Assembly: GCA_964351865.1 (NCBI GenBank)
Contig: CAYGPJ010000020.1
Location: forward strand, 1 to 64,000
From: JBCDJI01 sp964351865
GTDB lineage: Bacteria; Verrucomicrobiota; Verrucomicrobiia; Methylacidiphilales; JBCBYL01
Reading direction: 5' to 3'
DNA length: 64,000 bases
Both the position numbers and the translations under genes were made by a program. Position 1 is the stretch's first letter, and the number at the start of each line of letters is the position of its first letter. The notes below the pieces were generated by a model that saw only the letters and a program-made list of their open reading frames with translations, ran no database searches and was not told the DNA's origin. Shown piece after piece: positions 1 to 8,440 of this stretch.

Positions 1-3
1 GTC

Positions 4-1167
4 ATGGCCACTCCGGACGAGTCAGCCAAAAAAGCCCGGCGGCGCAAGCTCATCGTTTCCGTCATCATTGTCAGTGTGCTGATCCACGCCATCGGCGGTA
101 TCGCCGCCTTCTTCTGGATTGTGGCCCGCTACTTCGACAAACCGAAAGCTCAGTTTGAAATCGTCGAACGCGTCGCCATTCCCCCCGAAAAACGCAAGCA
201 CCAGATGCAAACCGAACAAGTCAGTTCCCTGCGACCCAAACCAGTGATCGATAATCGCATTCAAAGCCTGCGTCCGACCGATCTCGCCCTGCCGGATCTG
301 CCGGACGTGCCACTGGATCAACTGGTGGAAATTGATACGGATCAACTCATCAACGATCAGATTCAGACCAGCAGCACCAGTCGGGCCGGTCAGGGGCTGG
401 GCGACAGCGGTGGCTTCCTGGGCGGAGCGGGGCAGTCCGGCAGTGGCCTGCTGGAAGGCACCTTCTACGACCTCAAACAAACCAAGGATCAGAAACCGAC
501 CGGAATGACAGAGGACCGCTACCGCGAAATCATTTCCGAATTTGCCCGCACCTTCCAACCCTCCCTGCTCGCTGACTATTACACGGCTGACAAAAAACTG
601 TTCCTCACGCAAATCGCCATTCCCATCATGCCCGCCACCGAAGGACCGGATGCCTTCAAGATCCGGCGCGAAGTTGAACCGAAAATGTGGATGGTCTATT
701 ACAAAGGAAAAGTCATCGCTCCCTCCACCGGCAGCTACCGCTTCGTCGGACTCGGCGACGATGTGCTGATGGTGCGCTTCAACGGCAAGCTGGTCTTTAA
801 CGGCAGTTGGGAGAACTGGACCGATTCCAGCCCGATTGATCGCTCGCGGCGATATCCTAAACCTGACCTGCCGGGCTGGATTGACCTGTATGTCGGCGAC
901 ACCTTTGACGTCGTCGAAGGCGAGCGCTACCCGCTGGAAATCATCATCGGCGAAAGCCCCGGCTTTGATATGCTGATGGCGCTCTACATTGAAAAGATTG
1001 GCGAGAACTATAAAAAGTCCGACACCGGAGCCCCGGTGTTGCCGCTTTTTCAAATGACCGACCGCAAGGTGCGCGCCTCCACCCGCCGCCGCTTACCCGA
1101 GTCCGCCGACATCACCGAAATCTGGCAGCCCGCCTCGACCGAAAACTCGTTCTTCGACCTGCCGTGA
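4..1167 (+). CDS. TonB-like N-terminus, PA14-like domain protein
   Basis: A 387-residue protein with a basic N-terminus followed by one membrane segment (about residues 16-44), a layout like TonB-type inner-membrane anchors. Residues 45-115 are a proline- and charge-rich linker and residues 130-155 are Gly/Ser-rich. Residues 180-335 look like a PA14-type beta domain (GSYRFVGLGDD, then VRFNGKLVFNGSW). No classical TonB C-terminal domain is visible, so the periplasmic part may bind carbohydrate or peptidoglycan; this is inference. The ATG lies three bases into the window, so upstream context and operon membership cannot be judged. A pseudopilin gene follows on the same strand after about 190 bp with its own promoter-like sequence. 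Confidence 0.7.
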   Translation: MATPDESAKKARRRKLIVSVIIVSVLIHAIGGIAAFFWIVARYFDKPKAQFEIVERVAIPPEKRKHQMQTEQVSSLRPKPVIDNRIQSLRPTDLALPDLPDVPLDQLVEIDTDQLINDQIQTSSTSRAGQGLGDSGGFLGGAGQSGSGLLEGTFYDLKQTKDQKPTGMTEDRYREIISEFARTFQPSLLADYYTADKKLFLTQIAIPIMPATEGPDAFKIRREVEPKMWMVYYKGKVIAPSTGSYRFVGLGDDVLMVRFNGKLVFNGSWENWTDSSPIDRSRRYPKPDLPGWIDLYVGDTFDVVEGERYPLEIIIGESPGFDMLMALYIEKIGENYKKSDTGAPVLPLFQMTDRKVRASTRRRLPESADITEIWQPASTENSFFDLP

Positions 1168-1248
1168 CGGGCAAGGTAGGGCTTTTCGTCGAGTATTCTT
1201 AGGTGATTAGGTGATTAGGCTAACTCTCCCCCAATGAGCGGCATCACC

Positions 1249-1274
1249 ATGGAACTGTTCAACAAGTGTTCCAT
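1249..1274. promoter_or_regulatory. Inverted repeat upstream of pseudopilin promoter
   Basis: ATGGAAC and GTTCCAT form a perfect 7-bp inverted repeat with a 12-bp spacer, ending 10 bp before a -35-like hexamer. The position suits an activator or repressor site. The inner TGGAACTGTTCAA also differs at only two positions from the palindrome found near the alpha-glucan genes. No binding protein can be named. Confidence 0.4.
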
Positions 1275-1283
1275 AAATGCCCC

Positions 1284-1313
1284 TTGAGTGGCTGATTTTA
1301 GAGGTAGTATAGT
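1284..1313 (+). promoter_or_regulatory. Sigma70-like promoter for the pseudopilin gene
   Basis: TTGAGT (1284-1289) and TATAGT (1308-1313) are separated by 18 bp and lie about 44 bp before the ATG at 1357. A purine-rich AAAGGA (1344-1349) is placed well as the ribosome binding site. Confidence 0.5.
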
Positions 1314-1356
1314 AGTTAAGAACACATTACCAATATTACGACTAAAGGATACGACT

Positions 1357-1989
1357 ATGAAGACACGCACCCCACGCAAGCGAAACGGATTCACGCTGAT
1401 TGAATTGCTGGTGGTCATCACCATCATTGCCATCCTGGCGGGACTGGCCTTTCCCGCTATCACCGGGGCACTGAATGCGGCTAAAAAAGCGCAAGCGAAT
1501 ACCGACGCCCAGTTGATCGCCAATGCCATCAGAGCTTATCGCGCGGAGTATGGCATGTATCCCTTGGAGCAAATTAAACAAGGTTATGACACGATTTACG
1601 GCAACCCCGGCAGCAGTCAGCTTTACGGTTCTGAGGATATCATGAACATCCTGTTAGCACAGGATCAGGGAACGAACAGCGGACACCAGTATAACTACAA
1701 AAAAATCCCCTTCCTGGAAGCACGTGTCGCTCCAGATCCAGAGAATCCCCGCAACGGCTTAGGCCCGGATAATAAATTTTATGATCCGTGGGGTAATGAA
1801 TACATCATTATGATTGATGGCAACTACGATGGAAAATTCGATGAGGGGTGGTTCATTGGAGAGTTCAAATACGATGACTCTCCGGGCAATACCGGATCCG
1901 TGGCCGTCTGGTCTTACGGCAAAGATGGACTACCCGGCAAAAATGGTGACAAAAAATTAAAAGGCTCTGACGACGCCGGAACCTTCTAG
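1357..1989 (+). CDS. Type II secretion / type IV pilin-like pseudopilin
   Basis: A 210-residue prepilin-type protein. A short basic leader ends in Gly11, followed by FTLIELLVVITIIAILAGL, the class III signal with the conserved Glu at position +5 of the mature protein and a hydrophobic helix. The rest is polar, with a YDPWGNEY-like stretch and an acidic calcium-site-like DGNYDGKFDEG near the C-terminus, as in GspG-type major pseudopilins, which it slightly exceeds in length. The ATG at 1357 is chosen because AAAGGA precedes it and because the upstream in-frame ATG (1288) would add 23 residues before the leader and overlap the promoter. No other secretion genes are nearby. Many Verrucomicrobiota carry numerous such orphan proteins. 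Confidence 0.85.
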   Translation: MKTRTPRKRNGFTLIELLVVITIIAILAGLAFPAITGALNAAKKAQANTDAQLIANAIRAYRAEYGMYPLEQIKQGYDTIYGNPGSSQLYGSEDIMNILLAQDQGTNSGHQYNYKKIPFLEARVAPDPENPRNGLGPDNKFYDPWGNEYIIMIDGNYDGKFDEGWFIGEFKYDDSPGNTGSVAVWSYGKDGLPGKNGDKKLKGSDDAGTF

Positions 1990-2581
1990 TCAGCACTGAT
2001 TGTTTCACTCCACTATCCTCCCTTCCCCCTCACCACGACACCTTTAAATCGTCATGCTTTTTTTTCGGAACCCGGCACGCTTACACCGGCAAGAGACTTC
2101 CGGCATTCTTGGCCGACCACTTAGAGCGTTTCGCTATTTATTTGCCGCACGATTTGGTAATGCGTCGGTAAGAAATCCTTCGGATATTCTTACCCTACAC
2201 GGGGAAAATGTAGGACGAGAATGTCCGGCTGCTGCCGGACTTCTTGTCAAACGTCATGATCATTGCGGCAGATTAATTAGAAACCGCTCTAGAGCGTTTC
2301 CGAATGATGTTTTAACATGTAGGGCGAGATTGTATCTCGCCAATTTCCATCCCAGCGAGATGCCACCTTCAGGCTACGCCAAAACTAATCAAGTCAGAAT
2401 GGTATTTGAGTCGCGCTATCGCGCTGGGTTTTCTCGCCCTACATCTATTTCCCGCAGGTTCCCGGGTGAGAACTTAACTCGAAAATTCACTAACAATACA
2501 GGTCGAAAGCATTCGCGAGCAGTTGGACCGCAGCCGTCCCGGCGCCTCAACCCGGGGTCTTGCCGAACTGCATTCCGAAAA
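1990..2581. other. 592-bp gap rich in REP-like repeats
   Basis: No gene is convincing here. An open frame runs through from 2054 into the amylase gene, but its translation is low-complexity and is largely repeat-derived. The stretch holds a TTAGAGCGT...TTGCCGCACGAT element (2121-2153) that recurs at 8219-8252, and the 205-bp element at 2288-2492. Confidence 0.6.
2288..2492. repeat. GTAGGGCGAGAT repeat, long copy
   Basis: This shares its outer parts almost base for base with the element at 43539-43676: it starts TCTAGAGCGTTTCCGAATG, contains the arm TGTAGGGCGAGATTG, and ends GTGAGAACTTAACTCG. It differs by about 70 extra bases in the middle. The outer arms (2319 on, and CTCGCCCTACA near 2435-2446) would pair as a long hairpin. 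Confidence 0.75.
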
Positions 2582-5053
2582 ATGACTTGGGCAAAATACA
2601 TGCCCTGTGCGCTAGCGCTACTACTGATAACACAACCTCAAGTCACTCAAGCCTCCGCACTCTTCACCGGTTCAGTGCAACACCTCACGCTGCCTGCCGG
2701 ATTGCCCGCAGACGGCTCGCGTCTTTGGATCGCGCTGGACGCTGATCCTGCTTTCGGGTCTACCGTGATTCGCCCCGTCCCCAATCAGCAGAAAGTCTCT
2801 GACTCACCTCGTGTCTTTCTCCCCTTTCAAGCCGATCTGTTGCTATGCGTGCAAGATAGACGGATCGAGAGCGCATTTCGCTATACCGCCTTCCGCTGGA
2901 ATCCGGTCAGCAGCGATGCTTATTCCATCGACGGCAACTCGGAACAACTGACGCTACATTTTAAGGGTTCCTCACTTCCGGTTCAAGCGGTGAACTGGTT
3001 CGCACAATCGGCTACAGGCGAGTTGGCGCAGGACCAACCCTACCGCACCCGGATGGGTCACGACTTTCATCTCGCTCGTTACTACCAAGCCACCGGCAAT
3101 CCGGAATCCCCACTAGCCGCACGTGGCCGCTTCGGCAAACCCGGCGCGAAACCGCGCATCTATCAACTGCTGCCCCGGCTTTTCGGCAACGCATCTGAAC
3201 AACGAAACATCAACGGCACCTTAGCCGAAAATGGCACCGGTAAATTCAGTGACCTGAATGCAGCTGTGCTCAGTAAACTCTCCCAACAAGGCTTCACCCA
3301 CATTTGGGTCACCGGCGTGCTGCAACAGGCGACATCTACCGACTACGCGGCAGCGGGCCAGCCAGCCGATGATCCGGATCTGCTTAAAGGGATCGCCGGC
3401 AGCCCCTACGCCATCAAAGACTACTTCGATGTCAGTCCGGATTATGCAGATGTGCCGGAAAAACGACTGGCCGAATTTAAAGCACTGGCCTCACGTATGG
3501 AGGCTGCCGGACTGAAACTCATCATCGACTTCGTGCCGAATCACGTCGCGCGCAGCTATGATTCCGACATCCGCCCGGAACTCAGTTTCGGCAGCCAGGA
3601 CGACACCAGTGTCTTTTTCCATCCGGATAACAATTTCTTTTATCTCACCCGCGAAGTCACCGACGGCGCCGCACCGCTCAAGTTGCCGACCGTCGATCAT
3701 GCCACCGGCAAGATCATTAACGAAACGGCCCGACTGGCCGGAGGTGCCGACGGCCTGTTCGAACCGGAACGTCAGTTCGGTAAAGTCACCGGCAACGACG
3801 TCGTAAGCTGGACTCCATCCAACGGGGATTGGTATGAAACAGTGAAACTCAACTACGGGTTCAATTTCCTCCAGCGCGATGCCCAACCCAACTACCCGAC
3901 CGCCATCACCCCGGACGCCAGCATGCCCGACACCTGGCACAAAATGGACGCCATCATCGCCTACTGGCAGGAACTCGGCGTCGATGGCTTCCGCGTCGAC
4001 ATGGCGCACATGGTGCCGCCCGAATTCTGGAAATGGATGATTCACCGTGCCCGTGAGCGCGACCACTCGGTGCTCTTTATGGCAGAGGCCTACGATGATG
4101 ATCCGGCTAAAGTTCCCGGCTACGATCCCTTACTGAAACCGGAAGACGGCGTCAAAGTCGCCCTGCTCGACGGCGGCTTCCATGCGGTTTACGACGACCC
4201 CAGCTACGACACCTTGATGGAAATTTACGAACAAGGGAAATGGGCGAACGATCTGGATGGAGTGCAACAGGACCTCGGACCGTTCTTCTTCGACTGCGCG
4301 GTGCGCTACAGCGAAAACCACGATGAAGTCCGGCTGGCCCATCCGCAAACCTGGGGGGGCAACGGTATGGAAGTCGGCCCGCCGGTGACCGCCCTCCTCT
4401 TCGCGCTCTCACGCGGTCCGGTGATGATTTACCATGGTCAGATGGCGGGTGAACCTGCCCTCGGTCGCGAGGGCTTTGGCGGCGACGACCGACGCACCAC
4501 GATTTTTGACTACTGGTCGATGCCGGAATTTAACAAATGGTGGAATGGCGGTAAGATCGATGGCGGCCGTTTGTCAGACTCGCAGCAGGCACTGTACGAG
4601 TTTTACGGTAGTCTCTTGCGGGCTCAAAGCCATCCGGCACTGGCCGATGGCAACACCTACCTGCTGAATCAGACCAATCTGAAAAACGAGCATTTCGGTC
4701 GCATCGGAGACATCGATGTGTCCGGTCACTGGTTTTATGCGTTCCTGCGCCACGATCCGGATTCCGGAGCAGCCATATTAGTCACCACCAACTTGCACGC
4801 AACCGAGACTGCGCAAGACGTCCGCGTTAAACTGAGTCCGCAAGCCCTCACCGCGCTCAACATCGGCGAGAAAGACCATGACCGATATTTCAATATGCGC
4901 GATTTATTGAGTGCTGATAAATACGGAAAACTGCCTAGGGGCTCACGTATTGGTGACGCGCTACAGGATGGAATTATGCTGGGGGATCTGCCTCCGATGA
5001 GCACACAGTACTGGATACTGGAAAACACTCAGGGATCGACCCGCAGTTTTTGA
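2582..5053 (+). CDS. Secreted GH13 alpha-amylase-family enzyme
   Basis: An 823-residue exported glycoside hydrolase. Residues 1-24 form a signal peptide with an Ala-rich end (TQASA). An N-terminal beta domain precedes the GH13 barrel, which shows region I DFVPNH, region II GFRVDMAHM with nucleophile Asp473, region III FMAEAYDD with acid/base Glu502 and region IV SENHDEVR with Asp581, so all three catalytic carboxylates are present. The ATG at 2582 is chosen because it starts a clean signal peptide; the longer frame from 2054 is repeat sequence. The enzyme presumably makes maltodextrins from alpha-glucan in the periplasm or outside; exact specificity cannot be read from sequence. It is first in line before malQ and a sugar transporter, separated from malQ by a palindromic element and a candidate operator. 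Confidence 0.87.
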   Translation: MTWAKYMPCALALLLITQPQVTQASALFTGSVQHLTLPAGLPADGSRLWIALDADPAFGSTVIRPVPNQQKVSDSPRVFLPFQADLLLCVQDRRIESAFRYTAFRWNPVSSDAYSIDGNSEQLTLHFKGSSLPVQAVNWFAQSATGELAQDQPYRTRMGHDFHLARYYQATGNPESPLAARGRFGKPGAKPRIYQLLPRLFGNASEQRNINGTLAENGTGKFSDLNAAVLSKLSQQGFTHIWVTGVLQQATSTDYAAAGQPADDPDLLKGIAGSPYAIKDYFDVSPDYADVPEKRLAEFKALASRMEAAGLKLIIDFVPNHVARSYDSDIRPELSFGSQDDTSVFFHPDNNFFYLTREVTDGAAPLKLPTVDHATGKIINETARLAGGADGLFEPERQFGKVTGNDVVSWTPSNGDWYETVKLNYGFNFLQRDAQPNYPTAITPDASMPDTWHKMDAIIAYWQELGVDGFRVDMAHMVPPEFWKWMIHRARERDHSVLFMAEAYDDDPAKVPGYDPLLKPEDGVKVALLDGGFHAVYDDPSYDTLMEIYEQGKWANDLDGVQQDLGPFFFDCAVRYSENHDEVRLAHPQTWGGNGMEVGPPVTALLFALSRGPVMIYHGQMAGEPALGREGFGGDDRRTTIFDYWSMPEFNKWWNGGKIDGGRLSDSQQALYEFYGSLLRAQSHPALADGNTYLLNQTNLKNEHFGRIGDIDVSGHWFYAFLRHDPDSGAAILVTTNLHATETAQDVRVKLSPQALTALNIGEKDHDRYFNMRDLLSADKYGKLPRGSRIGDALQDGIMLGDLPPMSTQYWILENTQGSTRSF

Positions 5054-5072
5054 TGAACTGCAAAAACGTTGA

Positions 5073-5125
5073 ACAATTGGGGACGGAGGTAAATATCGAA
5101 GAAATTTACCTCCGTCCCCAATTGT
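5073..5125. repeat. GGGGACGGAG palindrome, 22-bp arms
   Basis: ACAATTGGGGACGGAGGTAAAT pairs perfectly with its reverse complement ending at 5125, around a 9-base loop. Two relatives with the same GGGACGGAG core lie at 8260-8303 and 56271-56361. Such hairpins resemble REP elements moved by IS200-like (RAYT) transposases. As RNA it could also end transcription from the amylase gene. Confidence 0.8.
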
Positions 5126-5162
5126 GCGCCACCCTCAACCCTCATCCGATTCCCTTACAAAA

Positions 5163-5175
5163 TAGAACGGTTCAA
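5163..5175. promoter_or_regulatory. Candidate LacI-type operator before malQ
   Basis: TAGAACGGTTCAA, 12 of 13 bases identical to the perfect palindrome TTGAACGGTTCAA at 25440-25452. It sits 55 bp before the malQ start. An odd-length palindrome centred on CG/G is usual for LacI-family operators, and a LacI-family gene lies 3.3 kb away. Confidence 0.5.
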
Positions 5176-5229
5176 TGATCCGTCTCCAAAACAAACTCGA
5201 AGGAACCGCTGAAAACCGCTAAAAAACCT

Positions 5230-6822
5230 ATGATGAGTGACCACCTTGAATCATCCGACTTTTTGTTCCAGAGAGATGCAGGGTTGCTGTTGCATCCTTC
5301 CTCGCTGCCGGGCAAATACGGCATCGGTGATTTCGGTCCGGACACCGCCCGCTGGATTGACCTGCTGGCGGAGGCGGGACAAAGTTTGTGGCAGACCCTG
5401 CCGCTAGGGCCAGCCGGATACGGCGACTCTCCTTATCAGGCCATTTCCGCCTTCGCCAGCAATCCAGCCTTTCTGAGTCCGGAATGGATGCAACAGGAAG
5501 AACTCATTTCGACTGAGGAACTCAACTCCTTTGAATTGCCCTGCCGATCCGAAGTCGATTACACCGCCGTCTACGCCCATAAAACTCGCCTGATTCAACT
5601 GGTCGCACCGCGCTTCTTCCAACTGGACGCCAGCCATCCGCTGCAGCAGGCCTATCTCGAATTCATCACGGCTCAGTCGCCCTGGCTGGAGGATTACGCG
5701 CTGTTTTTTGTACTGAAAGAAAGTTTTGATAAAATCCCCTGGCACCAGTGGCCGGAAGGATTGCGGGATCGCGACCCCGAGCAACTCACCCGCGCGCGCC
5801 ACCAGTTTCAGACCGAAATTGATCTGATCCGAGTCGAACAGTTTTTCCTCGAATATCAGTGGCAACAATTACGCCAGCGCGCCAACCGACAGGGGATTCG
5901 CATCGTCGGGGACCTGCCGATCTTTGTCGCCCACGACAGTGCGGATGTCTGGTGTCACAAAGAACTTTTCCAATTGAATGCGGACGGCAGCCCTGCGGTG
6001 GTTGCCGGCGTTCCGCCCGATTATTTCTCAACCACCGGCCAACTCTGGGGCAACCCGCTCTATGCCTGGGACCAACATCAGGCCGATAATTTTCAGTGGT
6101 GGCACCGCCGACTGCGTCGCCTGCTGGAAGGCAGTGACCTGGCCCGCATCGATCACTTCCGCGGCTTCGTTGCTTGCTGGGAAATTCCCGGTGATGCCGA
6201 AACGGCGATGGATGGCCGCTGGGTGGAAGCCCCGGGCGTTGAATTCTTCCAGAGTCTGGAAAACCAATGGGGACGCCCCCTACCGTTTATCGCCGAAGAT
6301 CTCGGGGTAATCACCGAGGAAGTGGTGGCACTGCGCGACCAGTTTTCCATGCCGGGGATCCGCTTAATGCAATTTGCCTTTGGCAATGACCCGATGGGGA
6401 ACACCTTTATTCCTGAAGCCTTTATTCAGAACTCTGCGGCCTACACCGGCACCCACGACAACGATACCGTGCAGGGGTGGTTCAACAGCGTCGCCGGAGC
6501 CGGCAGTGTGCGCACTGCGGAAGAAATCGAAACAGAACGGCAGAACGCCATGAACTACTTTAAGTCAGACGGTAGTGAAATTCATCTGGATTTTATTCGG
6601 GCACTTTACCGTTCGGATGCGGGAGCCGCCATTGTACCGCTGCAGGATTTACTGGGACTCGATTCCTCCGCGCGCATGAACCGCCCCGGCGAAGCCTCCG
6701 GCAGTTGGCGCTGGCGACTCACTTCAATGGACGATACGGAAAAAGCCTTACAAGAACTCAAAACCCTGACGTTGGAGAGCTCACGCGGAACGACCGCTCC
6801 GGTGGCCTCCATCTCCTGTTAG
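5230..6822 (+). CDS. malQ: 4-alpha-glucanotransferase (amylomaltase, GH77)
   Basis: A 530-residue cytoplasmic enzyme that transfers 4-alpha-glucan segments between maltodextrins and releases glucose. The N-terminus has the typical LLLHPSSLPGKYGIGDFG, followed by LWQTLPLGPAGYGDSPYQ. Catalytic residues are visible as nucleophile Asp308 (ARIDHFRGF), acid/base Glu356 (FIAEDLGVI) and Asp410 (YTGTHDNDT). Length is normal for the compact bacterial form and no signal peptide is present. The gene begins with two consecutive ATG codons; either could be used. It is followed 53 bp later by a sugar transporter gene on the same strand, suggesting co-transcription for uptake and processing of starch fragments, with a candidate LacI-type operator upstream. 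Confidence 0.95.
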   Translation: MMSDHLESSDFLFQRDAGLLLHPSSLPGKYGIGDFGPDTARWIDLLAEAGQSLWQTLPLGPAGYGDSPYQAISAFASNPAFLSPEWMQQEELISTEELNSFELPCRSEVDYTAVYAHKTRLIQLVAPRFFQLDASHPLQQAYLEFITAQSPWLEDYALFFVLKESFDKIPWHQWPEGLRDRDPEQLTRARHQFQTEIDLIRVEQFFLEYQWQQLRQRANRQGIRIVGDLPIFVAHDSADVWCHKELFQLNADGSPAVVAGVPPDYFSTTGQLWGNPLYAWDQHQADNFQWWHRRLRRLLEGSDLARIDHFRGFVACWEIPGDAETAMDGRWVEAPGVEFFQSLENQWGRPLPFIAEDLGVITEEVVALRDQFSMPGIRLMQFAFGNDPMGNTFIPEAFIQNSAAYTGTHDNDTVQGWFNSVAGAGSVRTAEEIETERQNAMNYFKSDGSEIHLDFIRALYRSDAGAAIVPLQDLLGLDSSARMNRPGEASGSWRWRLTSMDDTEKALQELKTLTLESSRGTTAPVASISC

Positions 6823-6875
6823 CTAAAACCTTAATCTTTTAAATCTTTTAATCACCTAACCTCTCAATCCAACCT

Positions 6876-8222
6876 ATGACAACCAAACCTAAACTCTCCT
6901 TCTGGCAAATTTGGAACATGAGCTTCGGCTTCTTCGGCATTCAGTTCGGCTGGGGGCTGCAGATGGCCAACATGAGCGCCATCTACCAATACCTCGGCGC
7001 GGAAGAAGGCGACATCGCATTTCTCTGGCTGGCCGCCCCTCTGACCGGGCTGCTGATCCAGCCGATTATCGGTTACTACAGTGACCGGACGTGGACTGTC
7101 CTCGGACGCCGACGTCCTTACTTTTTATTCGGAGCCATTTTCGCCAGTCTGGCACTCATCGCCATGCCGAACTCCTCCAGCCTCTGGATGGCTGCCGGAT
7201 TGTTATGGATTCTGGACGCCAGCGTGAATGTCAGCATGGAGCCGTTCCGCGCGTTTGTCGGTGACATGCTGCCGAAAAAACAACGTAAGTCCGGCTTTGC
7301 GATGCAAAGTATTTTAATCGGACTGGGCGCAGTGCTCTCGTCTGCCCTGCCGTGGGTGCTGACCAACTGGTTCGGCATTTCAGGCGATGCCGATTCCGGT
7401 AACGCCATACCGCTGACGGTGCACATCGCTTTCTACGTCGGATCCGCATTCTTTTTCTTTGCGGTGCTCTACACCATCCTGACCACCAAGGAATACCCGC
7501 CGGAAGACATGGAAGCCTTCCAAAAAATGAAAAAGGAATCCGCCGGGGTCAGCAACGCCTTCCGCGAAATTTTCGAGGGTATCTGTTCCATGCCAAAAAC
7601 CATGAAGCAGCTGGCAGTGGTGCAGTTCTTCACCTGGTTCGGGCTGTTCTGTATGTGGATCTATTTCATCCCTGCGATTTCGACTTCGGTCTTCGGAGGC
7701 ACCCCCGGCTCGGTAGAATACCAAAAAGGCGCAGAATGGGGCGGCGTCTGCTTCGCGCTGTATAATGCCGTAGCATTCTTTTTCGCGTTTGCGCTGCTGC
7801 TGCTGGTTAAAAAATTCAGTGCTAAGCAGATCCATATCACCTGCCTGTTGATCGGTGCAGCCGGATTACTCTCCGCCACTGTAATGAGCTCTCCCAACAT
7901 GCTGCTGGTTTCGATGTTCGGCGTCGGAATTGCCTGGGCCAGTATCCTGTCCATGCCCTACGCCATGCTCTCCAATGTGCTGCCCGGCCACAAAATGGGC
8001 TTCTACATGGGAGTCTTCAACTTCTTCATCGTACTGCCCCAAATCCTTGCCTCGCTCGGACTGGGTAAACTCATGTCCACCATGTTAGGTGGCAACGCCA
8101 TGAATGCCGTGCTGCTCGGCGGCGCGTCTATGTTGATCGGCGCCTTTGCGGTATTGATCGTGGACGGCGAAGCCTCTGAAGGTGTGAGTGAAATCGCGGA
8201 AGATAAAATCCAATCTCATTAG
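6876..8222 (+). CDS. MFS sugar transporter, SLC45/SUT-like
   Basis: A 448-residue integral membrane protein with about 12 hydrophobic segments. The loop between helices 2 and 3 carries DRTWTVLGRRRPY, close to the signature of the MFS branch that includes sucrose/maltose:proton symporters (GPH/SLC45-like), and the N-terminus has FGFFGIQFGWGLQMAN, also typical. Placed directly after malQ and before the LacI-type regulator, it is likely the inner-membrane importer for maltose or maltodextrins. Substrate is inferred from context; sucrose is an alternative because a sucrose module lies about 23 kb away. A 44-bp perfect palindrome follows the stop. Confidence 0.82.
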   Translation: MTTKPKLSFWQIWNMSFGFFGIQFGWGLQMANMSAIYQYLGAEEGDIAFLWLAAPLTGLLIQPIIGYYSDRTWTVLGRRRPYFLFGAIFASLALIAMPNSSSLWMAAGLLWILDASVNVSMEPFRAFVGDMLPKKQRKSGFAMQSILIGLGAVLSSALPWVLTNWFGISGDADSGNAIPLTVHIAFYVGSAFFFFAVLYTILTTKEYPPEDMEAFQKMKKESAGVSNAFREIFEGICSMPKTMKQLAVVQFFTWFGLFCMWIYFIPAISTSVFGGTPGSVEYQKGAEWGGVCFALYNAVAFFFAFALLLLVKKFSAKQIHITCLLIGAAGLLSATVMSSPNMLLVSMFGVGIAWASILSMPYAMLSNVLPGHKMGFYMGVFNFFIVLPQILASLGLGKLMSTMLGGNAMNAVLLGGASMLIGAFAVLIVDGEASEGVSEIAEDKIQSH

Positions 8223-8259
8223 AGCGTATTGTGGATATATTGCCGCACGATGACGCCTT

Positions 8260-8303
8260 AAAAGGGACGGAGGAGTTCATGCATGAACTCCTCCGTCCCT
8301 TTT
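8260..8303. repeat. 44-bp perfect palindrome between convergent genes
   Basis: Two 22-base arms meet with no spacer: AAAAGGGACGGAGGAGTTCATG and its exact complement. It lies between the convergent transporter and LacI genes, and its A-rich and T-rich ends would make it a bidirectional terminator. The GGGACGGAG core links it to the elements at 5073 and 56271. Confidence 0.8.
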
Positions 8304-8359
8304 ATACGACCACCCTTTGAGACAGATTGAATACAAAATGCTCTAGCAGTGGTTTCAGT

Positions 8360-8440
8360 AGGTAGGGCGGGTTGTCCCCAAGGCGCTGGGTAGCGACTAA
8401 GGACTACGGGAAAGCGCTTTGGGGACAAAGCGCCCTACCT
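8360..8440. repeat. GTAGGGCG-type inverted repeat overlapping a stop codon
   Basis: AGGTAGGGCGGGTTGTCCCC near 8360 pairs imperfectly with GGGGACAAAGCGCCCTACCT ending at 8440. The right arm contains the TAG stop codon (8435-8437, minus strand) of the LacI-family gene, so the end of that gene is repeat-derived. Confidence 0.65.

Noticed and set aside
22..1053. 343-codon open frame on the minus strand opposite the first gene
   Set aside because: It is a shadow: the plus-strand protein has a membrane anchor and PA14-like domain, the opposite frame has no recognisable feature.
4..1167. Calling the first gene tonB
   Set aside because: Only the membrane anchor resembles TonB; the C-terminal domain is PA14-like and lacks the TonB fold pattern.
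2054..2581. N-terminal extension of the first GH13 protein
   Set aside because: The added 176 residues have no domain character, pass through REP elements and would bury the signal peptide.
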